DNA of 64,000 bases from Aeromonas salmonicida subsp. salmonicida (GTDB lineage: Bacteria > Pseudomonadota > Gammaproteobacteria > Enterobacterales > Aeromonadaceae). Location of the stretch: assembly GCF_001643305.1 (NCBI RefSeq), contig NZ_LSGW01000079.1:1-64000 (forward strand), written 5' to 3'. Of the stretch, positions 37,021-44,164 are shown in pieces; position 1 is the first letter of the stretch, and every line of letters begins with the position of its first letter. The notes under the pieces are model-generated. The model did not search any database. It saw only the letters and a program-made list of their open reading frames with translations, and had not been told where the DNA came from. The translations under genes were made by a program, and so were the position numbers.

Positions 37021-37911
37021 ATGGCACCCTCGCGCAGGCACTCTCCTTTTGCCGGTGCAGTCTGGATGATGGTGGCAGGCCTCTGCTTTGCCGCCGTCAA
37101 CAGTCTGAGCCAATATGTCAGCTTCAAGCTCGGCCTCCCCTCAACCCAGGTTGCCTTTCATCAATACCTGATCGCCCTGGTGTGTCTGCTGCCCTGGCTG
37201 GTGCGCCACGGCCTGCGTCAATCCCTGATGACCAACCAATTGCGCCTGCACCTGCTGCGAGTCGCCTTGGCCGTGATCGGCATCCAGTTCTGGCTGTGGG
37301 CGCTGGCGGTGCCCGTGCCCATCTGGCAGGGGATAGCGCTCTTGATGACCTCCCCTTTGTTCGCGACCCTGGGTTCTGCCCTGCTGCTCAAAGAGCAGGT
37401 GAGCCGGGCCCGCATTCTGGCAACCCTGGCGGGCTTTGTCGGCGCCATGGTGATCCTAGCCCCCTGGACCGATGATTTCAGCTGGGCCTCCCTGCTGCCG
37501 GTGGCGGCCGCCCTGTTCTGGGCCGGTTACTCTCTGCTGGTGCGCTATCAGGCGGCAAGCGAGTCATCCCACACCATAGTGGTCTACCTGCTCATCTTCA
37601 GCACCCCCTTCAATGCCATGCTGGCCCTGCCGGAGTGGCAGTGGCCGAGCGAAACCCAGTGGCTGCTGGTGGCGGTGTCAGGGGTACTGTCGGCACTGGC
37701 CCAGATGTCCATCGCCCGCGCCTACAGCGTGGCCGAGGCTTCGTTCGTACAACCCTTTGATTTTGCCAAGCTGCCCATGAACGTGCTGGCTGGCTGGCTG
37801 GTGTTTGGCTGGGCGCCCCCCGGTCGATTGTGGCTCGGCGCTGCCATCATCATTGGCGCCATCACGCTGCTTACCCATCTGGAGCAGCGCGCCCATCAAT
37901 CTGTTTCCTGA
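37021..37911 (+). CDS. DMT superfamily transporter with two EamA domains
   Basis: A 296-residue inner-membrane protein with about ten membrane helices in two EamA repeats (residues 12-135 and 150-290). Family sequence AVNSLSQYVSFKLGLPSTQVAFHQ and the second-repeat end KLPMNVLAGWLVFGWAPPGRLWLG are visible. Likely an exporter of metabolites; substrate unknown. It ends 88 bases before purT. Confidence 0.85.
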   Translation: MAPSRRHSPFAGAVWMMVAGLCFAAVNSLSQYVSFKLGLPSTQVAFHQYLIALVCLLPWLVRHGLRQSLMTNQLRLHLLRVALAVIGIQFWLWALAVPVPIWQGIALLMTSPLFATLGSALLLKEQVSRARILATLAGFVGAMVILAPWTDDFSWASLLPVAAALFWAGYSLLVRYQAASESSHTIVVYLLIFSTPFNAMLALPEWQWPSETQWLLVAVSGVLSALAQMSIARAYSVAEASFVQPFDFAKLPMNVLAGWLVFGWAPPGRLWLGAAIIIGAITLLTHLEQRAHQSVS

Positions 37912-37998
37912 GGTACGCCATGCGTGCCTCTTTTTTTGCCTGCTATTGCTGCCAATAGCGACAGAGACATTGTGACCATCGACATCAGGAGAGATCGT

Positions 37999-39177
37999 AT
38001 GTTTGGAACCGCCACCCGCCCCAGCGCCACCCGCGCCTTGCTGCTTGGCTCGGGAGAACTCGGCAAGGAAGTCGCCATCGAGTTGCAACGGTTCGGGATC
38101 GAGGTGATCGCCGCCGACCGTTACCCCAATGCCCCCGCCATGCAGGTGGCACACAAAGCCCACGTGCTGGACATGCTCGATGGCAATGCTCTGCGCGCCC
38201 TGGTCACCCTGGTCAAACCCGATCTCATCATCCCTGAAATCGAGGCCATCGCCACCGATACCCTCGCACAGCTTGAGCAAGAGGGGGTCAAGGTGGTGCC
38301 GAACGCCCGCGCCACCCAGCTCACCATGAATCGGGAAGGGATCCGCCGGCTCGCCGCCGAAGAGTTGGGTCTGCCCACCTCCCCCTACCGTTTTGCCCAG
38401 AGCAAGGAGGAGTTCATCGCCGCCGTCGAAGCCATCGGCCTGCCCTGCGTGGTAAAACCCGTGATGAGCTCGTCGGGCAAGGGGCAGAGCGTGCTGCGGG
38501 ATCTCGCCAAACTGGACGAGAGCTGGACTTACGCCCAGGAGGGTGGCCGTGCCGGTCGCGGCAAGGTGATTGTTGAAGGATTCGTCCCCTTCGAGTACGA
38601 GATCACCCTGCTCACGGTGCGGGCCGTCGATGGCATTCATTTTTGCGACCCCATAGGCCACCGCCAGGAAGATGGCGACTACCGCGAATCCTGGCAGCCA
38701 CAAGCGATGAGCACCCTGGCGCTGGCCCGCTCTAAGGAGGTCGCCGCCAAGGTGGTCGGGGCGCTGGGCGGTTATGGCCTGTTCGGGGTCGAGCTCTTTA
38801 TCAGGGGCGATGAGGTGTGGTTCAGCGAAGTCTCCCCCCGCCCCCACGACACTGGCATGGTGACCCTGATCTCTCAGGATCTCTCCGAATTTGCCCTCCA
38901 TGTGCGCGCCATCCTGGGGCTGCCCATCGGCACCATCACCCAGTACGGGCCGAGCGCCTCGGCCGTGGTGCTGCGGGATGGTCACAGTCAGGACATCCGC
39001 TATCAGGGCATTGGAGCGGCGCTGGCCTTGGTATCGGGCGCCCAGCTGCGGTTGTTTGGCAAGCCCGAGATCGCCGGTCGCCGCCGGCTCGGGGTCGCCC
39101 TGGCCCGTGGTCAGCAGTGTGAAGAGGCGGTGGAAAAAGCCAAGGCGGTCGCCGCCCGGGTCGAGGTGATTTGTTGA
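37999..39177 (+). CDS. purT: Formate-dependent phosphoribosylglycinamide formyltransferase PurT
   Basis: A 392-residue ATP-grasp enzyme, exactly the E. coli PurT length, converting GAR plus formate plus ATP to FGAR in purine synthesis. The N-terminal domain has [22 protein letters not shown]-grasp motifs include [32 protein letters not shown] and [27 protein letters not shown] 37999 follows AGGAGAGATCGT. No clear PurR operator was found upstream. Confidence 0.96.
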   Translation: MFGTATRPSATRALLLGSGELGKEVAIELQRFGIEVIAADRYPNAPAMQVAHKAHVLDMLDGNALRALVTLVKPDLIIPEIEAIATDTLAQLEQEGVKVVPNARATQLTMNREGIRRLAAEELGLPTSPYRFAQSKEEFIAAVEAIGLPCVVKPVMSSSGKGQSVLRDLAKLDESWTYAQEGGRAGRGKVIVEGFVPFEYEITLLTVRAVDGIHFCDPIGHRQEDGDYRESWQPQAMSTLALARSKEVAAKVVGALGGYGLFGVELFIRGDEVWFSEVSPRPHDTGMVTLISQDLSEFALHVRAILGLPIGTITQYGPSASAVVLRDGHSQDIRYQGIGAALALVSGAQLRLFGKPEIAGRRRLGVALARGQQCEEAVEKAKAVAARVEVIC

Positions 39178-39204
39178 CCAAAACCGGTTGCTGACGTGAT
39201 CAGG

Positions 39205-39233
39205 CGCAAGGGGCATGGCAATGCCCCTTTTGC
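39205..39233. terminator. Terminator after purT
   Basis: GCAAGGGGCAT-GGCA-ATGCCCCTTTTGC: a near-perfect hairpin with TTTT, about 30 bases after the stop. Confidence 0.8.
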
Positions 39234-39283
39234 ATTTTCCCGTCAGGCTTATAATCCCCCTTCAAATTTGTCAGGAGTACAAG

Positions 39284-39859
39284 ATGTTAGCTGCCGTGAT
39301 CTTCGATATGGATGGTGTTCTGATCGACTCGGAACCCTTTTGGCAACGGGCCCAGATGGCCGTGTTCTCCGGGCTGGGTCATCCCCACAGCGAGGAGGAT
39401 TGCAACTTCACCATAGGCGTGCGCATCGACCAGCTGGTAGCGCACTGGTATCGGCTTCGCCCCTGGGTGGGCCCCAGCCAGGAAGAGGTGATGCAACGCA
39501 TCCTGGATCAGGTCATTGCCCTGATCCTGAGTGAAGGCCAACCCAAGGAGGGGGTGCTCGGCAAGCTCGGTATCCGTGATCGCTTTCTGGCGGTGCACTC
39601 CGCCGAGGTGGAGCGCTTCGGCAAACCGCATCCGGACGTTTACATACACGCGGCGGAAAAACTCGGGGTAGAACCGGTACACTGTCTGGCCATTGAAGAC
39701 AGCTTCACCGGCCTGCTGGCGGCCAAGGCGGCCTCCATGAGAGCGCTCATAGTACCGGACCCGGCATTGGTCGGCGATCCCCGTCTGGCCATTGCCGATC
39801 ACCAGCTCAGATCCCTCGGTGAGTTGAATGCCGCCACGCTGGCCAGCTGGGTGGCATAG
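39284..39859 (+). CDS. hxpB: HAD hexitol/sugar phosphatase (YniC/HxpB-like) lacking the motif II region
   Basis: A 191-residue HAD phosphatase, about 30 residues shorter than the 222-residue E. coli YniC/HxpB. Motif I (AVIFDMDGVLID, nucleophile D8) is intact, as are the motif III lysine region (RFGKPHPDVY) and motif IV (AIEDSFTG). Between EGV and LGKLGIRDRF (residues 91-93, about 39554-39562) the segment that normally holds motif II (the Ser/Thr in the ASAS-type loop) is gone, without loss of frame. The enzyme would probably not work. ATG 39284 follows AGGAG. Confidence 0.85.
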   Translation: MLAAVIFDMDGVLIDSEPFWQRAQMAVFSGLGHPHSEEDCNFTIGVRIDQLVAHWYRLRPWVGPSQEEVMQRILDQVIALILSEGQPKEGVLGKLGIRDRFLAVHSAEVERFGKPHPDVYIHAAEKLGVEPVHCLAIEDSFTGLLAAKAASMRALIVPDPALVGDPRLAIADHQLRSLGELNAATLASWVA

Positions 39860-40007
39860 GCTCCCGCAGACAGCGAGGGCACTAAAGGGACCAGATCGCC
39901 GTATCCCCCTGACCACTGTCATAAACGTGCGCTTGCTCGCGGTTAACTCCCTCCCGGCCAACTAGAATCAGGGAAGATAGGCGGCCCGAGGGCCCGAGGA
40001 GGTCACC

Positions 40008-40136
40008 ATGATCGAGTACACCAGCAAGCGTATCGTCTGCCCCCACTGTGGCCATCATACCCGGGTCGAGCTGGATGCCAGCCAGGGGGACCAGGAGTTC
40101 TACGAAGATTGCATGGCATGTCGGAAGCTTTCGCCC
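40008..40136 (+). pseudogene. CPXCG-motif cysteine-rich protein, 3' end lost
   Basis: ATG 40008 follows a good site (GAGGAGG). The first 38 residues are a typical CPXCG small zinc protein: KRIVCPHCGHHTRVELDAS (C11, C14) and QEFYEDCMAC (C35, C38). Family members then continue with a CxPI segment for about 25 more residues and stop. Here the sequence changes after about 40120 and no in-frame stop occurs until 40826, so the frame runs antisense through all of ribE. This suggests a deletion that removed the gene's own 3' end and the spacer to ribE. The end given is approximate. Confidence 0.65.
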
Positions 40137-40139
40137 AGA

Positions 40140-40757
40140 TCAGCCCAACTGGCGCGCAGCCAGTACCCGCTCCACCGTATCGACGATGGCCTGGGTTTGG
40201 GGATCGATCTCGATATTGGTGTGCCAACCGGCTTTGACCCAACCCAGGTTGGTACGAGCCAGGGTCTCCGGGATCAGGTTGACGCAAAATTCACTCTCTC
40301 GCACTTCACCCACTGTCAGGCTGATGCCGTCGATGCCGATGTAGCCTTTGGTCAACACGTACTTCATGAGCGTGGGGGCAAGGCGATACCACACCTGACG
40401 ATTGTTGGGGGTGTCGATGACCGAGATCACTTCCGCCGTGCCCATGATATGGCCAGACATGGTATGACCGCCGATCTCGTCACCAAAGCGGGCAGCCCGC
40501 TCCACGTTGACCTTGTCCCCCGCTTGCAGCGTGCCAAGGTTGGTCAGACGCAGGGTTTCCTGGATCAGATCGAAGCTGACCAGATCGCCTTCCACCCGGG
40601 TGACTGTCAGGCAGCAGCCGTTATGGGCCACGGAGGCCCCCAACGCCAATCCCTCGCCCCAGGCCAGACTTGGCATGCGGATCACATGGGTGCGAAAGTT
40701 GGGAAGCGCTTTGATGGCCACCAGTTCGGCGGTCCCCTGCACTATGCCGGTGAACAT
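40140..40757 (-). CDS. ribE: Riboflavin synthase alpha chain
   Basis: A 205-residue riboflavin synthase joining two lumazine molecules to riboflavin. It has the two lumazine-binding repeats ([15 protein letters not shown]..., [17 protein letters not shown]...) with conserved [10 protein letters not shown] and GIDGISLTV motifs. E. coli RibC is 213 residues; the shorter C-terminus (LAARQLG) may be natural or clipped by the neighbouring deletion. It is divergent from yaeP and close to a norM-type gene, as in E. coli ribC-mdtK. Confidence 0.94.
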   Translation of the reverse strand: MFTGIVQGTAELVAIKALPNFRTHVIRMPSLAWGEGLALGASVAHNGCCLTVTRVEGDLVSFDLIQETLRLTNLGTLQAGDKVNVERAARFGDEIGGHTMSGHIMGTAEVISVIDTPNNRQVWYRLAPTLMKYVLTKGYIGIDGISLTVGEVRESEFCVNLIPETLARTNLGWVKAGWHTNIEIDPQTQAIVDTVERVLAARQLG

Positions 40758-40887
40758 GTCTCTTCTCCTGCTACGAAAAAAGGCAGGTTAACCCCGGCCC
40801 GCCACCCAGACAAGCACGCCTGCTGACAAGCTTGCCCTCGATCGCTATAGTGACGGCGTTCACATTCGGGTTAATGAGGAAGAAATA

Positions 40888-41094
40888 ATGCAGGTATATC
40901 AATGTTGTGAGGCCATTCGCATCGCCTATAACCAGATTGGCTCAGGTGAGCAGGGTTATGTGCCGCAGGCCATAGCGGCGACCATCAGAGCCCTCAATGC
41001 TGTGGCCTCCGACGAGCGGGTGCCGGCCGAACTGCGCCAGGAAGCCGCCTATGCCGCCGCCAATCTGCTGATCAGCGATCATCAGGACGCCTGA
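40888..41094 (+). CDS. yaeP: YaeP family protein (UPF0253)
   Basis: A 68-residue protein aligning with E. coli Yae[27 protein letters not shown], and the [13 protein letters not shown] ending. ATG 40888 follows GAGGAAG. Function unknown. Confidence 0.88.
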   Translation: MQVYQCCEAIRIAYNQIGSGEQGYVPQAIAATIRALNAVASDERVPAELRQEAAYAAANLLISDHQDA

Positions 41095-41246
41095 GCCGGG
41101 CAGAAAGCCTGCCGCCAACCGTTTCGCGGCGGGCGACTTTCAGGCTAGAATGACACCCCCGCATTTTGTCTCCTCCCGGTGAGGGGGCAAAAGCCCATCC
41201 TGTTATCCGTTCTTGCTCTTTTTATCTGATCCACTCGGAGGTGTCA

Positions 41247-42599
41247 GTGCAACGTTATTGGTCCGAGGCGAGGCAGCTCGTTCGTTTAGCCAGCCCCATT
41301 CTGGTCGCCCAGGTGGCCCAGATCGCCATGAACTTTGTCGATACCGTGATGGCGGGGCAAGTCAGCGCCGTGGATCTGGCGGCCGTGTCGGTTGCCACCA
41401 GCTTCTGGTTGCCGATCATATTGCTGGTGCAGGGCATCATAATGGCGCTCACCCCCATCGTCTCCCAGCTCAACGGGGCTCGCAAACGGGACGAGATCCG
41501 CCCGGCCGTGCATCAGGGCTTCTGGCTGGCGCTCATGGTCACTCCCATCGCCATGATAGCGCTCTATTTCAGCCCGCTGACCCTGCAATTCATGGGGGTA
41601 GACACTGTCATGGCCACCAAGACTGCCGGCTATCTGCATGCCATTTTGTGGGGGCTGCCCGCCTTCGTGCTGTTCCAGGTACTGCGCAACTTCAGTGAGG
41701 GACTCTCCCACACCATGCCCACCATGGTGATAGGTTTCGTCGGGCTGGCGGTCAATATTCCCGCCAACTACATCTTCATCCACGGCCATTTTGGCATGCC
41801 AAAACTCGGCGGTGTCGGTTGTGGGGTGGCCACCGCCATCGTGCTGTGGGCCATGCTGCTGGCAATGATCATCTATGTGAAACTCTCCCCTCACTTCACG
41901 AAGATCAACCTGTTTGCCCAGCTGGCACGCCCCAATGGCAGCCGGATCTGGCGCCTGTTCCGACTCGGCTTTCCCATTGCCATGGCCATCTTCTGCGAGG
42001 TGACCCTGTTTACCGTGGTAGCCCTGATGCTGGCCCCGTTCGGAGCAGAAACGGTCGCAAGCCATCAGATAGCGCTGAACTTCTCCAGCCTGGTGTTCAT
42101 GCTGCCGCTCTCCATTGGTGTGGGGGTGACTATCCGGGTCGGCCACAGCATAGGGGAAGGCTTGCCGGACCACGCCCGGGTCGCGGCCCGTACCGGCCTC
42201 ATGCTGGGCATGGCGGTCGCGGCCTGCACCGCCGCCCTGACAGTGCTGCTGCGTGAACAGATAGCAACCATCTACACAGATGACATGCAGGTGATCACGC
42301 TGGCAGCTACCTTGCTGTTCTTCGCCGCCATCTATCAGGTCTCCGACTCGGTACAGGTGGTAGCGGCCGCGGCGCTGCGTGGATACAAGGACACCAAGGC
42401 GATTTTCTACGTCACCATAGTCGCCTACTGGGGTCTGGGCCTGCCTACCGGCATGCTGCTGGGACTGACCGATTGGGTCGTACCTCGCATGGGGCCGCAG
42501 GGCTTCTGGGTCGGTTTTATCGTCGGCCTGACCGGTGCAGCCCTGATGCTGGGCGCCCGTCTCAAGGTGATCTATGGCCGTTTCGGCGCCCATCCGTAA
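41247..42599 (+). CDS. norM: NorM/MdtK-type MATE multidrug efflux pump
   Basis: A 450-residue MATE transporter with twelve membrane helices that exports cationic drugs in exchange for sodium or protons. The GTG at 41247 after CGGAGGTGTCA gives the family-typical start QRYWSEARQLVRLASPILVAQ... and the usual length (about 456). Conserved: MNFVDTVMAGQVSAVDLAAVS, GLPAFVLFQVLRNFSEG, GFPIAMAIFCEVTLFTVVAL, ASHQIALNFSSLVFMLPLSIG. It overlaps the DUF3080 gene by 26 bases. Confidence 0.93.
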   Translation: MQRYWSEARQLVRLASPILVAQVAQIAMNFVDTVMAGQVSAVDLAAVSVATSFWLPIILLVQGIIMALTPIVSQLNGARKRDEIRPAVHQGFWLALMVTPIAMIALYFSPLTLQFMGVDTVMATKTAGYLHAILWGLPAFVLFQVLRNFSEGLSHTMPTMVIGFVGLAVNIPANYIFIHGHFGMPKLGGVGCGVATAIVLWAMLLAMIIYVKLSPHFTKINLFAQLARPNGSRIWRLFRLGFPIAMAIFCEVTLFTVVALMLAPFGAETVASHQIALNFSSLVFMLPLSIGVGVTIRVGHSIGEGLPDHARVAARTGLMLGMAVAACTAALTVLLREQIATIYTDDMQVITLAATLLFFAAIYQVSDSVQVVAAAALRGYKDTKAIFYVTIVAYWGLGLPTGMLLGLTDWVVPRMGPQGFWVGFIVGLTGAALMLGARLKVIYGRFGAHP

Positions 42600-43561
42600 C
42601 GGACTGATCTGGCTGTGGGGGATGCAGCTGGCAGGCTGTACCCCCACCATAGAGGATCAATTTGCCACCTATCAAACCAGGGTGGCCCATGTACTGAGTC
42701 TCCCGTCCACTGCCAGATCTGCGCATTGGCCTGCTCGATATCTTGCCCCTCAACCAGTGTGGCCTCGGCACCCTGGTGGCCGAACGCAACGGCCCTGTCG
42801 GGCGCAGCACGGATAACTTCAGCCAGCTGGCCTATGAGTGGCAACTGGTGCAGGGGCTGGCGCGCTGCAAGACACAGGACCCCGAGGTGGCACAGTGGCT
42901 GGACAGTCTGCGACAACAGAAAGCGGCCATGTTGCCGGATCGCTTCTGGAATGCGCTGGTCAGCACCCCGGAACTGCGCCGGGTGCTGACCCCCAGACGA
43001 ACCCCCTTGTCGCTGACCAGCACTCTGCTGGAGACCCGCCAGGCACTGGGTCAGTTGCAGCGCTGGCAAGAGGCGGTGGCCAGTCCCGACCATGTGACGG
43101 CATCCCTGCCTCCGTTGACGGATGCGCTTGAGAGCCTCTACCGATCGGATGCCCTGCCCCGGCTGCTCTATTCACTGCCGCTGGCCACGGCCTGGCTCAA
43201 CCAGATCAGTGCACAACTGGAGCCCTTGCCCATCACCACACTCTGCCCGGCCACGGATCCACAGCGACAAGATCGTCTGCGGGGGGCCATGACGCACTAC
43301 TATGCCAGGGGGCTGCAACCCTGGCTGGCTCAGCTTGATCGCCAGTTCCGCCAGATTTCCCCTTCCCTGACCGCCCTGTTTGACAATGAATCCCCGCCAG
43401 CCCTGCAGGCATGGCAGACAAGCTACGCCAGCGGGCTTGAGAGCCGCGTCTGGCTGGATTTTCGCGCCGCCACAGTGCGCCATGCCAAGGCCTGGCAAGG
43501 GGTCTTTTTGCGCTGTGAAGCACCCGCTGGCAAGCCCCCCCTGCTACCCAAGTCCGGATAG
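42574..43561 (+). pseudogene. DUF3080 lipoprotein gene with internal loss and frameshift
   Basis: ATG 42574 begins a lipoprotein signal with lipobox LAGC (cysteine 22), then TPTIEDQFATYQTRVAHVLSLP. From about 42710 the family continues in another frame: LPDLRIGLLDILPLNQCGLG, LVAERN, YEWQLVQGLARC, up to the stop at 43561. Family members have some 20 extra residues between these halves, so the joint near 42705-42716 looks like a deletion that also changed the frame. An internal ATG at 42743 opens the downstream 272-residue frame but without signal peptide. It overlaps norM and would be co-transcribed with it. Confidence 0.75.
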
Positions 43562-43629
43562 GGTGTGCCTGTAAAATCAACAGGCTGCGCAAGAACTCGG
43601 CAAACGGTCTCCTTTGTGCATACCGCCTG

Positions 43630-43658
43630 TTGACAGCCTTTGGGGGCATGGGTAGTAT
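43630..43658 (+). promoter_or_regulatory. Promoter of the tRNA-Val cluster
   Basis: Consensus TTGACA (43630-43635), a 17-base spacer and TAGTAT (43653-43658), followed by a GC-rich stretch (GCCGACC), as in stringently controlled stable-RNA promoters. It is about 55 bases before the first tRNA. Confidence 0.75.
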
Positions 43659-43714
43659 GCCGACCACGTCAGCAGTGCTGGTGTCATGAAGCGGTCATTA
43701 CCGGTTCTTGCAGT

Positions 43715-43791
43715 GGGTTTATAGCTCAGTTGGTTAGAGCACTACCTTGACATGGTAGGGGTCGTTGGTTCGAATCCAATTAAACCCACCA
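43715..43791 (+). tRNA. tRNA-Val (GAC)
   Basis: 77 bases including an encoded CCA. Acceptor GGGTTTA/TAAACCC, anticodon GAC in the loop TTGACAT, T-arm GGTTCGAATCC. Its acceptor and T-stem differ from the two following copies. Confidence 0.95.
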
Positions 43792-43804
43792 CTTTTTCTG
43801 TGAT

Positions 43805-43881
43805 GCGTCCTTAGCTCAGCTGGTTAGAGCACCACCTTGACATGGTGGGGGTCGGTGGTTCGAATCCACTAGGACGCACCA
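43805..43881 (+). tRNA. tRNA-Val (GAC)
   Basis: 77 bases with CCA. Acceptor GCGTCCT/AGGACGC, anticodon GAC with stem CCACC/GGTGG, T-arm GGTTCGAATCC. Confidence 0.95.
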
Positions 43882-43899
43882 TCACAGAATACCGAGTAT

Positions 43900-43976
43900 G
43901 CGTCCTTAGCTCAGCTGGTTAGAGCATCACCTTGACATGGTGGGGGTCGGTGGTTCGAATCCACTAGGACGCACCA
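43900..43976 (+). tRNA. tRNA-Val (GAC)
   Basis: Same as the preceding copy except for the anticodon stem TCACC/GGTGG, which replaces a C-G pair by U-G. Otherwise a normal cloverleaf with CCA. Confidence 0.94.
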
Positions 43977-43980
43977 GATT

Positions 43981-44010
43981 AAAAAAGCCCGCTCCATGAG
44001 CGGGCTTTTT
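43981..44010 (+). terminator. Terminator of the tRNA-Val cluster
   Basis: AAAAAAGCCCGCTC-CAT-GAGCGGGCTTTTT, immediately after the last tRNA. Confidence 0.95.
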
Positions 44011-44164
44011 GCATGTCAGGGCCACCTGCATCGCTACAGGATCAAAAGGCCGGGCCCGTGCGCCCTCCCCTTGATGCTGTACTGAATAAGCCGCCTCACT
44101 ACCCAGCTTGCTGGCCTCTCTGCTTCCCCTTCGTTGCCCTGTCACCACACACTGTCTGATGGGA

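Noticed and set aside
37678-39216. 512-codon minus-strand open frame opposite purT
   Set aside because: Antisense shadow of an intact conserved gene; protein has no recognisable domain.
40758-40887. Possible FMN riboswitch upstream of ribE
   Set aside because: The 130-base leader is too short and lacks the conserved RFN-element sequences.
43805-43976. Near-identical repeats that might be taken for a CRISPR array or attachment site
   Set aside because: Both units fold as complete tRNA-Val with CCA; spacing and content are those of a tRNA cluster, and no cas or integrase gene is nearby.
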